The notes under the pieces were generated by a model. That model was given only the letters and a program-made list of their open reading frames with translations, did no database searches and was not told the DNA's origin. From Zygaena filipendulae (Eukaryota > Arthropoda > Insecta > Lepidoptera > Zygaenidae), in contig OU015649.1 of the NCBI GenBank assembly GCA_907165275.2, forward strand, positions 9,392,001 through 9,456,000: 64,000 nt of DNA. Reading direction: 5' to 3'. This document shows positions 21,850 to 34,231 of the stretch, piece by piece (positions within the stretch are counted from its first letter, which is position 1; each line of letters opens with the position of its first letter). A program made the translations under genes and the position numbers.

Positions 21850-22210
21850 GGTGGCTCGTGCAATCATGCGCATGTTACCAGTAAACACAAAGTTTATCTC
21901 GGTAAATAACTAGACAGCGGGGAGATTCATTAGGCGTCGATCCGTGTCGAGCCCTGCCGTAATCGAAGCAATTGTTCTCTCGGGGAAATTCAATTATTAG
22001 CTCTTATAAAAGCTGCAAAATCGAAATATCGGCCATTGAGCAATCGACAACGTCGTTAAGAGCTAGAAATAATTGTTAGCGATTTATCTTTACACTGCTG
22101 CCTGTAATTAAAAGCTTAATAATTGAAGGTCCGCGATTGTGCTGGTGTGCAGTGTGACCAATAAATTGTTTGTCGAGTGGTCATATGACCCGAGGTTTTA
22201 TTCCAAATGC
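21850..22210. promoter_or_regulatory. Candidate conserved non-coding element
   Basis: A high-complexity, repeat-free block containing many homeodomain-type cores (caattatta, aataattg, ctgtaattaaaagc, ttaataattgaa), 'tatcggcca' and 'ggtcatatgacc'. It has no sustained open frame and no transposon signatures. The enhancer role is inferred. Confidence 0.3.
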
Positions 22211-22935
22211 AAGTCGTATTTGGAACGAAACAAAATAAAAATTACGATTTTTCTGACAAGCTTTCTTGCAAATCTTTATTTATAGAATTATTGTACATTT
22301 TCCTGTTTAAGGCTATAAGTAGGAGAAATTAAGTTTAAGGAACAAACATGAGACGCGTCGTACGTACAGAATAGAGCCTAGACCTACTTTACAGGCAGAC
22401 CGCTTCACGCCGCAAAGCCTTCGCTGGGCCGTATCGCCCCATAGCGGAGCTATATTATACCGTAGTCGTGTTCGTGCTTGTTGTAATTTTGTTCGGAATG
22501 GTTCACCGGTGGTTCACCGAGGGTAGTTCGCTCTCACGCTTCCAATGACTAGTGTAATGGTTTTATGCGACGTGTTGTTAAATTAGCTATTTTGACGTCG
22601 GCATCAAAAGCTATTAGGTTTAATGATTTATTTATTGTTGAGTCAGTATTTACGAGTAAGTAAGTTGTAAAAGTCAATGTTCATTTATATGTAGATACCT
22701 ACTTAATTAAAAAATAACTTCAATGAAATAATAAATAAAAATAATCCTTTTTACACGCATCAATAAAAAATATCGAATTGGTAAAAAAAATAATAAAAAT
22801 TTGGTATGTAAGTCTAAAACGGTCTCTTGGATTTTGAAAATGATTCATAGTTCAATGATGACGGTTCCTTCAGGTAGGTAATATACCTATTATAATGTTA
22901 ATTTTACATTTATAAGTTTTAAAACTAATTTCAAA

Positions 22936-23031
22936 GAGAATTTGACTAAATAGTGTTTTAAAATTATAGCGCCATTTTTTGTAAACATTTTTTATATTCA
23001 ATATTTAGTTACATACTTAAACAATGTAATT
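22936..23031 (+). repeat. Partial copy of the 4-bp-TSD MITE family
   Basis: 'gtgttttaaaattatagcgc', 'caatatttagttacatact' and 'taaacaatgtaat' match the interior of the complete copy at 33993-34227. Both terminal inverted repeats are missing. Confidence 0.75.
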
Positions 23032-23214
23032 ATAAAGTTGGAATTTTTAAACTGAATAATTGAATAAAAAACAAAAAAAAAACAAATCAGGTCAATCTTA
23101 TAATATAGACTAGCCAGTAGTAGTTAGTTATATTGAGAATACATTTGTATAAGATTGACTTATCTGAATCTTATCTGATTTGAGTATTTAAAATCTTCCT
23201 CTTGAATTAGGTAC

Positions 23215-23325
23215 TCTATCTATTGGTGAAAACCGCATAAAAATCCGTTCAGTAGTTTTAGAGTTTATCGCAAACACACAGACAGACAAAGGCGGCGGAC
23301 TTCGTTTTATAATAAATATGTAGTG
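23215..23325. repeat. Lepidopteran short repeat, partial
   Basis: It contains 'aaatccgttcagtagtttta', 'cacagacagacaaaggcgg' and 'ttcgttttataataaatatg', a standard tail seen in several copies. Confidence 0.65.
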
Positions 23326-25085
23326 ATACGTGAGAGAATTAAAAAGTTGTTAAGTTCGTACTTATTGAAATTTTATTTTACCTTTATGTATACGAACTTC
23401 GTAAATTGTGTTACAGTTTGATTTATATGAAAACCAAAATTAGTTCTACTTATCTAGTTCGGTTTCCTTTATCTACGAGGATATACCTACTTAAGTATCA
23501 GTTTAACGATAGAAAGAACGCAATGTGACATTTTGTTTATATACCTAGCGTTTGAAAAATCATTTAGACTAATTATATTTATCACTTCTTTGAACTAATT
23601 CGATACTTAACATACAATTACGTACATAAATCGCTTCCATAATATTTATTATTTGTTCAATAGTCAAACATCACTTAGACTCTCCAATAGAGCCCCGCGC
23701 GCGTGGAATACAAAAGAGGTCGGAAATAGGCATTAGCTTCATTGTAAACGGCGGTATTATGGAAAACGAGATGCTAACTGTAGATTTATGTGTTACATAT
23801 TACGTTAAACGGTGCACCTTATAAATAAATTTCAATTGTGTGTTGTCATTAAATATACTGAGCAATAAATCAAAGGTTATCGGAACTTGTCGTTGTAACG
23901 GCTACATCGCCGACGGTGCATGGAAATAATTTAACGATATCGATAGAGGGTGTCCGAACATGGCTGTACCGCGCGCTGCAAATCTTTAGTGTTTTGTCTT
24001 CGCACGTACCTAACTAGCCGTTTGGCTAGATATACTCAAGATAATTTGAACAACTTTATCTTACTTTATGTTTAAACCATGCCCTTAAATATTTGAACAC
24101 GCCGATTCACCTCATAGGCAAACAAGATGTTGCAGAAGATTTGGGTGATATTTGAATTTCGATAATAATTTTATTACGATGTGTGGATTTTGCATCTCTT
24201 TCCATTGCTTTGACAAATCACGACTTTGCAATTCTAATGCAGCAAATTTAATGTATGGGCGGCAGTTTGCATTCTATCCGCGACCCGGCCGGGGCACCTC
24301 TTACCTAATAATGCACACTCATTCGAGCTTTTTAACCTTTAATCCGTGGTTAGATTCAGCATTAGGGTTGTGTAGGTATCTGGCGCTCTAATATTTATAA
24401 CAACTAACATTAGGCACTTATAAGTAGGTGTGCTAAGATAAATAACTAGTGAACTAACCCTGAGTAATGTAGGAACAAAAAAATTAACCGGTTATTTAGC
24501 AAAAGGTTATTAAGTGTGTAGTCACGAGTGATTCAGGTCTCAATAAGGAGATAGGGTATCTATACTTTTCCTGGGGGAATATGTAAAACGCGAATCAATT
24601 GACCGCGGCGGGAGGAACTCCTACATGTTACTTACGTACAAATAAAGATACGAATTTATTTACCAATGTCCCGAAATTGAAATTTTATGAGGCTTTTATT
24701 TATAATTTACCTATCTACGCCAGCACTAAAAAAGTTTTCCTGAGAAAGCTTTGCATTCAAGTAACGTTAATTTTGTTACCTAAGTAAACCCATGACACGA
24801 AAGTGTAACAGTTCAGTATTATTAGTGTAAATACTATGGTCATCGGTGAAGTCAATGTTAATATGTATAATTATTTAATTTGTATTGTATTTATGTACAC
24901 TTTAATGTATCAAGAGTCGCTATTTATTAAAAAGTCTTTGCGGATCGAAGCTTCTGATCAAACTTAGATATCATTCATTTATAAATTTACCTATTACCTA
25001 CTGTTACACCTAATAACACTTATTAACACATAAATTGTTACACTTTGTTTTTTTTTTTTTATTTTTGTTACATTAATGTTTTGGA
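23326..25085. other. Intergenic DNA with unique higher-complexity blocks
   Basis: About 23690-23970 and 24120-24340 are less AT-rich and repeat-free, with motifs such as 'aatcaaaggttatcgg'. The open frame near 24152-24391 lacks a good start and known motifs. I call no gene here. Confidence 0.4.
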
Positions 25086-25099
25086 TATATAGGTAGGTA

Positions 25100-25245
25100 T
25101 ACTAGCTGTCCACCGCGGTTTCACCCACGGTAGTTTCGGAGGTGGTGAAAACCGCATGTAAATCCATTCAGCAGTTTTTGAGTTCATCGCGAAGTGCGAA
25201 CAGACAGCGAAAGCGACTTCATTTTATACTATGTAAAGATATAGG
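25100..25245. repeat. Lepidopteran short repeat
   Basis: It has 'ccaccgcggtttcacccacg' followed by 'ccattcagcagtttttgag' and 'cagacagcgaaagcgactt', a truncated but clear copy. Confidence 0.75.
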
Positions 25246-25410
25246 TCTTTAGAAAAAGAGGGAAAAACAATGTTAAAAACTAATACTTATTACGGATACT
25301 GCTTGAACCCTTGCACGATTGTTAGGCATCAGTTGAGTTCATACAAGTCTATATACGATGTAAAATCCATTTTACCGCTTAAGTGTGTCAGTGCGCATCG
25401 TCGTGTGTAA

Positions 25411-25987
25411 TGGCCGGTATACACTTCCATAAGTAGGTAGGTAAGTAAGTTTTACTTACCATCTTACTTACTACTTACTTACTTAATACTTACCTACCTA
25501 CTATCGAAAAGTATGTAGTAAGTAACGTCCAAACGGTGAGCATAAGTAACTAAGTAAGTAAGTTCAACAATATATCCGTTATTGGCAGTAGGTTTAATTA
25601 ATAAATATGTACATAGTATTAAGTGCTGTGGATTAAGTTAAATAAATATACATTTTTTCACCCTCTTGCCGGCCGCAATCCACACCGCGACAAGTAGAAA
25701 GTAATTAGTTGGCGGGGAGCGGAAGACGAAGCGGGCGTACGTGCTACTGTTCTGTAGGTACAATAATTAATAGAACTGGGCCTTTATTCACTATGACCGT
25801 AACGCGTCGTGTCTTGATAAGGCGCCACTTGAACTGCATTTCTCTCCTGCTGGTCATAGAGAATAAGGTCCCTGTTTTCTATCCTGCGGCAAGTTGCTAC
25901 TTAATGCCTTACTTACTTTCCGCCCGGCGTTCACACGTGGTTTTTACTTACTTACTTATACCTACTTAAGGAAGTGTAAATCGGCCA
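25411..25987. mobile_element. TIR element with GTAAGT/ACTTAC tracts
   Basis: The left end 'tggccggtatacacttcc' is the imperfect complement of the right end 'ggaagtgtaaatcggcca'. Just inside each end are runs of GTAA/GTAGG on the left and CTTACTTA on the right. The middle holds a GC-richer unique part with no transposase. A target duplication is not clear (taa against caa). Confidence 0.5.
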
Positions 25988-26519
25988 CAACTCGCTCAAG
26001 ATGACTGAATTGAAAGTATCAAATCTGATTCTAATTTCTACTCCGAGTGTCAAATATTTATAATGTCTGCAGGAAGAGGAAGTATTTGAAGCTCAACTCA
26101 AGGTTGTCTGCTTGGTAATTATAACTTATAAGCAGGTAATATTATATAGGTATAATAAGTGTACCTACTTACGAAATATCTCGGAAACTTTACGACACCT
26201 GGGACTTGTTTTTGTAATTGAGCCTTATGAAGCTGTTGCAAATTAACTTGATGAATATTTATGAACGTCACAATATTTTTCGTATACCTACATACCTACA
26301 TTCACTTAATCCTTACTAAATTGAAAATATACCTAGGTAAATACAGGTAGGCTATATTTGTTAATAAGTTAGGTAAGTCACAGTGCAACGGATTGATGTG
26401 ATTTTTTGCACCGAAAAAAGTAGGTAAATAAATAGTTTCTAGTTTATTTGATTGTGATTTTCAAACCAAATTTTAATTTTTAACAACAAGAATAACGTGC
26501 TATAACACTGTAGTACCTA

Positions 26520-26625
26520 CGCCGTGACGTCACGCGACATTTCGAAATAAGTACGTGTCCAATTTTTTTTATTAATCTATAAGACGGACTAAACAGAATT
26601 TTGATTTTCATATCCCGGAAACAAG
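26520..26625. repeat. Partial copy of the 10227-10552 MITE
   Basis: 'gtgacgtcacgcgacatttc', 'tacgtgtccaatttt' and 'ataagacggactaaa' match the right half of the element at 10227-10552, in the same orientation. Confidence 0.7.
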
Positions 26626-26679
26626 CCTAAATATAAATATTAAATATTGATCTATTTATCTATTGTAATTCCCATTTAC

Positions 26680-26820
26680 ATTTTGGAGTTCCCGTGGGAA
26701 TTCTGGGATGAAATGTAAAATACCCTGACAACGTGTACCTATGCAAAATTTCACAGTGATCGTGAAAGCGCGTAATAAACAAACAACAACAACTTTCTCA
26801 TTTATAACAACAAATAAGGA
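26680..26820. repeat. Lepidopteran short repeat, partial
   Basis: 'ttggagttcccgtgggaat', 'ataccctgacaacgtgtacc' and 'aaaatttcacagtgatcgtg' follow the usual block order. Confidence 0.7.
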
Positions 26821-26989
26821 TAGACACTAGAAATTGTTCCTAGTTTGCATTTTAATAATAATCTAATAACAATATTATATTTCGTAACGATCTCGTTCGT
26901 TAACTGTTCACTCTATGGTGCAAACCTCGAGGCGTGTTTCTGTTGTGGGGTAGGTACTTGCGATAGGGTTGCGTAACATTGTACCCATT

Positions 26990-27191
26990 ATGAAAGATAA
27001 GGCGAGAAGGTTCTCGAAGGGTGAGAGGGCGGTGGGGCGGGGCGCCGCGGGCGGGCGGCAGGTGAAAGGGCTGGGCGGGGCAGCGTGTGCAGCGCCGCCC
27101 ACCGCTCATTTCACCACCGCAGCCGCGCCGCCGCCGCCGCCATCGGTGACGCGGCGCGACGCTCCTCGTGCGCCCTACTTCCCCACGACAG
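26990..27191 (+). other. GC-rich candidate first exon or promoter island
   Basis: An ATG at 26990 opens a frame of 67 codons that is Ala-, Pro-, Gly- and Arg-rich (ending AAAPPPPPSVTRRD and RAPYFPTT) and stops at a good donor, CAG|GTAACT at 27191/27192. The segment is much more GC- and CpG-rich than its surroundings and contains a (CCG)n run. No known domain. It could be a first exon of an unplaced gene, a non-coding promoter island, or chance. Confidence 0.28.
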
Positions 27192-27648
27192 GTAACTACG
27201 ATATACTAATCGATTGTGTGCCAACTTACCAAACAATACCATACCGATTGTGAAACGGCTCCTCTCAGTTCAACAACATCCCCGTGACTAGGCTTGGTAA
27301 GCATTAATGTTCAGACAAATTAGCATAAACGTGTACAGAGCGAATTATTATAATTGCCTAGATTACGATGCATTGAATATTGTATGACTTTTAATTTATT
27401 TAGACATACCCATAAACTGATCGACAGACTTCAAATACAACTGAAAGCTGATATATTTTTAACGTACCTATACCTACCTACCTACTTAGTTCTACTTTAT
27501 TATTGTCTTAATATTTAATACCTGTCAAGTGTTTAGAATTAGAAATAATACTCACTTTTTGAGGCCGACTGTACCTGTTAAATAATAATTAATCATTATA
27601 TTCCCACGACATCTTAAATTGGGGTCGATATGAAATAGGTATATAAAA

Positions 27649-27975
27649 AACAAAACTAAAAAGCTAAAAATAACAAAATACCGAGACAAAACTACACGTA
27701 ATATTATTATTGGTTTGTGCTACCATTAATCGGTTTGAATTCGGTGACAAGCCCGCTTGTGTCTGCCCACTTGGGTTGATGAGGTCGTGGCGGGAGTGGA
27801 CTTAGCAAACCTAAACATCTACTCCATATTTGGTTTGTCACCGACTTCGAACCGATCAATGGTAGCACAAACCAATAATAATATTACGTGTAGTTTTGTC
27901 TCGGTATTTTGTTATTTTTAGCTTTTTAGTTTTGTTTTTTTGGAAGTCGGTTTTTTTTTTAATTAAAATTTTGTT
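27649..27975. mobile_element. Hairpin repeat with about 105-bp arms
   Basis: The left arm (about 27649-27757) and right arm (about 27836-27945) are inverted copies: 'caaaataccgagacaaaac' against 'gttttgtctcggtattttg', and 'ggtttgtgctaccatt' against 'aatggtagcacaaacc'. The right arm continues with 'ggaagtcgg' and 'aattaaaattttgttt', which is the whole of a solo copy at 56205-56352. Confidence 0.7.
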
Positions 27976-28560
27976 TATTTCTCACTTTTTAGTGGGTTGG
28001 TTTGTAATTTATCTAAGTTACAATAGCCTAATGTCAACTACTCATCACCTATTACAATATATTGCTTTTCTCGATGCAGGGACGTTAATTGTTGAGGAGT
28101 TCTCCTGGTACATCACCGTCAGTTGCACTTCACCATATACATTGTGACGAGCATAAATTGTTTGGAAACCACATTCAAGTTAACGAATCGGAACCTGTGA
28201 AATACCTATAATTGAGTAGTTCCGTTGACCATCTGTGGTCTTCATCATCAGTTCCACTTCTTCAAATTTTGCTTTCCGAAAGCAAATAAACGATTTACTA
28301 TGAAAAATACCCAAATCGCCATAGGTGTGCCTATAATTTTTGAAGAGTTCCCTCGATTTCTCCAAGATCCCATCATCAGATCCTGATTTAATGACAATGG
28401 GACCCAATGGGAAGCACCAGCTTTCAAATAAAAAAAGAATCATCAAAATCAGTTCACCAGTCGAAAGTTATGAGGTAACAAACATAAAAAAACATACGCG
28501 TCGAATTGAGAACCTCCTCCTTTTTGGGAAGTCGGTTAAAAATATCCCAAAATGAGCACT
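27976..28560. repeat. Unclassified interspersed repeat
   Basis: It contains the block 'ggttcgattcg'-less but recognisable 'ctccaagatcccatcatcag' through 'cctcctcctttttgggaag', ending 'tcggttaaaaatatccc'. A piece of the same family, reversed (accgactttcaaaaaggagg), is at about 45838. Open frames on both strands here are repeat-derived. The class is unknown. Confidence 0.5.
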
Positions 28561-31500
28561 TACCTACTTATTATTACCTACTTATTCTTACTCTTAAAGT
28601 AGGTAGGTACAGTAACTATAGCGCATTATTCACCAATAATATCTAATATGCTTAATAGTAAAAGAAAAATTAAGATTTGGATAAATGCAAAAAAATTACC
28701 TTACGTGAACTCGTTTGCAATTTCTAATATGGTCAACTATCGGGTCAGTAAATAGGTAGATACGGCTGGCAGATCATACTTGATTCCATAGTCGACTGCT
28801 AAACGCGCGCCGCCGTTGTTCGCCGAGGTAGGTAATTGCGTTGAAAGGGTTCAATTTGAGACGCGTTTGGGTCTAAATAAGACGTCGTTGCACGGATCGC
28901 ATTACGGAGAGCCCATATTACTCTCATTGAAGCCTCGGGCCAGCATTATCTGCTCGCCGAGGGCGGCCGCTCGCACTAGCACGTGGGAGCGGCTAGCTGT
29001 GTCGACCTAAATACTACTCAACCACACTTGTTTGCGTAATATAAAATTAGTTTCAGTGTCTACCTATGTACCTACCTGTAATAATAAGTCTCAAGCATAC
29101 TGTACAGTACCTATATATGTTTTTTACTAATATAAAGGGTGATTTATCTACTGGGCCCTAAAGATAGATCTACTTGTGGTAAGAAGGAAAATATGGAAAA
29201 AAATTGTTTTCCTACTTGCGTTACTTGCGATGAATATCAATGGGTTTGTTAAAACATAGCTATCTCCTAGAAAATGTACAAACTTTTTGCACATGAAATT
29301 CGAATATTTAATTGCAAGCTTCAGTCGGCTAAAGTGTTAAATCTGTTATGGTAATTCTTTACTAGCCAAGAAATGTTTTAATCTTGAGTAAGGGGCGTCT
29401 CCGAGCACGAACTATGCGCCATCCATCGCGTCACCACCGCTATTCGTAAGCGAACTACACGCAATACCCCGGCCGTTCCGCGGGCGTGTGCCACAAAGTG
29501 TTGTGCCCATATTTTCACGGCGGTGTCACAGAATCCGAGAGGTCGGCGAACTGGAACCCCATTGTTTTGCGTTGCGTCAACGAATCGTCTGCCTCGAGCG
29601 AGATAGGATGAATCCAGTTTATATAGTAGGTACCTTTAGGTATAGGTACCTACGTGTGTCTATTGTTACAATATTAGTTACTATGGCATATTTATCACGT
29701 ATCCGTAATTACCAGTATTCTACTACCAGTTATCTAAAAGATAGGAACCGAAAATATAAAACAAAAATACCTAGCTAACTATATAATTTAATTATTAACA
29801 TGACTCATTCATAAGGTTATGGTTTCGTTTGCATGTATTTCGTTAATTACTCCAAAAATTAATGTGGTAGTATATTAGGAATATCTAGATATCTGTATAT
29901 CGTGATAGTATTTATCGAAACACAATTTCAAATAGTTTAAGCGCTAGGATATTTATAAATTGTAAATAACTTATTTAAAATTGGTCATAAATGAGATAGA
30001 AATCGTTCGTAATGCAAGATTAATTTCAAACCAGTTTGAATAATAAAATATTGTACCTTTGTTTTAGAAGGCTCATAATTCTTATGGGAAATTCTAAGAA
30101 GAAACTCGCGCGACAATCACCCCTGGAAGAAACAAAACCGTTGTTTATCTGCGCTCGTCTTAAATGGATATAATGTTTAGAAGGGCGACGCACCGCATCG
30201 CTAGTGAGCACGAATTGTCAATAAGAGCAAAGATCAACGTGGTTCAGGACTCCAGAGGAATGCTAGGGCGCAGAGGTGCGGGGTATCTGAGCGTTGCAAA
30301 AGGTGCTATAAGCACAAATGCCGCTCAAAATCACTATTGCGGTAATGCTGTAGGTATGAGCTAGGAAATAAGTACTCGCTCATTTGAAGACGATTATCAG
30401 AAATCGATGACACGAAATCTTGGTAAAAGTTTGATGTTGCATACTCCAGGGTGCAGAGCAAGGCAGGGGCACTATATAAAATTGAAAAAAAAATAGTATA
30501 GGTATCATATCACATTGAATATTAACTACCAATCATTTGGTAAAACCACACAAGAGTTTTTAAATCACATTATTTTACTTCTTTATCACATACTTTGCAC
30601 CTATCATTATAAACAAAATGTAACATATAAATATACTAAATAGATATATCTATGGGTTTAAATGATGCGTTTACTAGCTAGTAAGTTGGCGAAAGTTATG
30701 GTGAAATACTACAAACTGTGACCCGAGGGTCAGGCGCACACATTCTGACACATGTCAATTAAGGAGCTCTCTGCCGCCGGGCGTGGATTGAGTGGTTGGA
30801 CATGTTTGTGGAAAATGTTCGTCAACCCGACTGATTCATTACATCATTGGAATGCCCCATTTAAACCTGACTACTGCAGGGTAAATAATTTAGTAACTGT
30901 TCTGGAATAGAAGGAATATCAACGTAAAACTCTAGCTGTAGTGTTACTCAACATAAAATAAATTGACGTACGACGACGGGTAATTCTTGGGTAAAAGTAA
31001 AAATGTGCGTTCGTGGAACACTCGGTTGGAATGAAGGTCTTTTCCCAGTATATTATTGATTAACAAATATTTTACAGTTAAATTAATTAACGATGATAAA
31101 TTAAAACCGTTTTGTTTTTAACAAGATCTATGAAGATATTTATGTAAGTGCACTAGATTACAATTTCATAGCTGACAAAAACACAAAATAAAATCAAAGT
31201 TGCTTTAACTGTGTGATTAATCTGAAATAGTCATATGCACTGACAAGGGCTATATACCTAGTGTTACTTAAACAAATGGCAAGCGATTAATTTTTTTAGG
31301 ACATACAAAATATACTATACAAAGATAATAATATCAATGTGGATTCGTTATCATCCAAGTAGGTACGATTGTTGTTAGCAATTTACCGGTACACAGATTG
31401 ATCAACTGCTATTATTGGGAGAGGTCGGACGTGTACAAACATCGATTTCTAGGCGCTAATCTGACGCTTCGTCACTGCAGAGGTGAGAGCAAGCTGCGGG

Positions 31501-32736
31501 CGTCTCACCTCACGTAGTGACGCAAACGCAACATGTAATCGCAAATAAATATGATAATATACACACCGAAAAATACAAAGCACTAAAATAAACACAAGCC
31601 TCTACAATAGTATCGGTGAAAAACAAACAAGAAACAGCTATGTTGCTTAATATAAACAAGTTTTTGTTAATATCTAATAGTTTAATAGGTATGTACATGA
31701 CATCAGAGATTAATCTTTGATGATGCGATCAATATGCATAAAAAACATATGAAAACAGTATTGCACAATTTATCGGAAGTCAACATGTGTAACCTTATTC
31801 TTCAAAAAATATCATGGACATACAAATAAAATTGATTTGTGACTAGGGCTATTATTAAAGATATGATATACTCCAATTATTTTTTAAATGAGTCTGGCGA
31901 TCAATGCCAAAAATCTTCGCATATTATTAAGAAAATATTCTACGACCTTAATGGCAGTTGAAGTGCTAAATTATATGTATATAGATCAATGAGTAAAATA
32001 CTAGATTGCATTGATGCAAATCGTTCACCGTCGATTCGTTGTAATCTGTTTATAAATTAAGTTCGTATGTCAAGTTTTTGATTGAAATCTGTAATTTATA
32101 ACAATTTGATTAGCAAAGTTTTAATAGAACTTGCAATCAGTTTATTACTATTTTTTTATTTTTAGGTAAATAATGATTAGGTGTAGCCCCGTATGATTGG
32201 GCGTGCGCCCTGGCAGATGTACCTACAAGATTCAATAGATAAAATCTTTCGTTTAATAATTGACCTCGTGGATTTTTTCCTCTGTATTGAAGTAGGTAGA
32301 TAATCATTGACAAGACCCGAAGCAATCGCGATTATCAAAATGTAATTTATAACTAAACATAACAGTGGTTGTGACCACAGAACAGAAAATAACATAGAAG
32401 GGACATCAACTTAGTTTAGTATGAAAACAGATGAAAACCTGTGTCGCCGGGTGATTTTCGCACACAAAACTATTCATCACGCACTAAAACATTCATTTAC
32501 GTAAATAAATGTATTAAACGCTTCATGGTTATGTTTTTACTTAGTCACTGTTTTCAAAATTCACAGTTTTGTGAATATTGTGGTAAATATATTTGGGATA
32601 GCAGCAAAAGAAGTTTTGGGCAAGTTAGAGCATTTGCTCTTACTTCCTTTGCAACGATGGCGCGCTTGCCCCGCCTACATGTCCCCTCTAGTTTATTTAT
32701 TTGCTCTGTGGTTGTGACCGATACTTTTTGTTAAAC
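28561..32736. other. Intergenic DNA with two CpG-rich blocks
   Basis: Blocks at about 28790-29010 and 29400-29610 are clearly richer in CpG than their neighbours ('aacgcgcgccgccgttgttc'; 'ccccggccgttccgcgggcg') and repeat-free. About 30150-30320 is similar but weaker. Open frames there have no good start or motif. The rest is AT-rich with nothing I can name. Confidence 0.4.
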
Positions 32737-32880
32737 TAGCTGTGGCCCACAGTTTTATTCGTGTTAGTTTCGGTGTTCCTGAAGAACTCCTAACTTTCTT
32801 TAGTACAAACTTCCTGTCTGTCTTGTCCTGGCAATTACGAACACGATAAAAATAAATTAAAATTAATCGAGCCATTTAAG
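32737..32880. repeat. Lepidopteran short repeat, diverged
   Basis: 'actagctgtggcccacagtt', 'ttagtttcggtgttcctga' and 'ttcctgtctgtcttgtcctg' follow the family order. Confidence 0.65.
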
Positions 32881-33551
32881 ATTTTTTGCGAGCGTCATAA
32901 TACGAAGAAATCCGGTATGTCACCTATAATATCAACTCTAAACCTTAATAGATTTAGGTACTCTGATATTAAGATGATGAAAAAAATAAACTACATATAA
33001 TATATACTTAGGTATAGGTAACTGTAAAAGGCAAGTCAACTTACTAAAATATTATTTCCTTAATATTTATTGATAGTTCATTAAATAGTGGGAGCGGAAG
33101 ATGTAAAATAGATCATTAGATTAAGTGTGTTTATTAATTGCGATGTCGGTCGTGTTTGTGTTTCTGTGTTTTGTCCAATCGGACCCGTCGTCGCGCGTCG
33201 TCGGCGCTGAATGTTTATTACCAGCAAGTGCAAAGGTTTCGAACAGGGCTCAAAATTCAATTAGGTTTTACTGGTTTCATACTAAAACACGTATATTTAT
33301 TCATCGTTTTCGCAACAGAAATAAGTGATTACACACAAATATTTACAAAACTTATTTTAAAGCATAATTTTCTAATTGAAATTGAATAGTAGGTAAGTAA
33401 CCTCCACACTCAAAGGCATACCTATATCATAATATGGAATTACTGTGTGTAATAAGTAATCCTCGATTCAACAGCAAGATTGGTAAAGGTAGGTACTACA
33501 TCAAAAATATTTTCTCAGTAAGTCTATATGATAACATAAGATTTACTTACA

Positions 33552-33745
33552 TAATTATGGTATAATAATATCTTTTTATTACTATCACTGCAGTACCTCA
33601 GTGTTATTGACATAAGGTTCTACTTACCTACATTACCTGTAGTGATTTAAATAGCGTTTAAAATTAAGTAGGGAAGATAATTACCGCACGTAGCAATAGT
33701 TCAATACAAATCATATTTAATTTATTTACCAATACCTAAGTAAAT
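33552..33745 (+). repeat. About 190-bp dispersed repeat, copy 2
   Basis: This is the partner of 16503-16700, sharing long exact runs such as 'aagtagggaagataattacc'. Differences are scattered substitutions and a small internal difference near 33610. Confidence 0.7.
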
Positions 33746-33992
33746 GAGGGAAAAAAGTGGTGACCCCCTGTCTATGGCGTTCTAGGTGCAGAGGTTGTCT
33801 GTAGCACGGTGTAGTCAGTCGGTAATGCAGTCGTCAAAGTCACCTTTTCACCGGATGGTTATCTCGTTCCCTAAGTACATAAATGATTAAGTACATACCC
33901 ACTTGTCTTGTTTCGAAAAAACATGTATATTTTATATTTTGTAAATTACGCGGGACTTGAATGCGATGTGAACTTTAATAACATGTATATTT

Positions 33993-34227
33993 GGACATAG
34001 ATAAGCAATAGTGTGTTAACCCACACTGGAGAAATTTTGAGTAAATCGTGTTTTAAAATTATAGCGCCATTTTCTGTCAACATTTTTTATGTTCAATATT
34101 TAGTTACATACTTAAACAATGTAATAAGGTAAACACATAATTAAAAAACGTTCCCTAACTCTCAATAAGTCGTTCTGAATAGGTAACTTAATTTTGTGGG
34201 TTAACATGTTATTGCTTATCTGCGTCC
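33993..34227. mobile_element. MITE with 4-bp target duplication, copy 1
   Basis: It is 235 bp. The ends are inverted copies: GGACATAGATAAGCAATAG on the left, and GGACGCAGATAAGCAATAA read from the right end, both followed by a TGTTAACCCACA-type block. It is flanked by ATTT at 33989-33992 and 34228-34231. The interior matches 22936-23031 and, inverted, 60880-61119. It has no coding capacity. Confidence 0.8.
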
Positions 34228-34231
34228 ATTT

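Noticed and set aside
28180..28446. 88-codon minus-strand frame
   Set aside because: It lies entirely in an interspersed repeat and has no known domain.
33125..33389. Frames beginning with a hydrophobic stretch (MSVVFVFLCFVQS) like a signal peptide
   Set aside because: No convincing donor follows, the rest has no motif and two frames overlap; could be chance. Worth only an RNA check.
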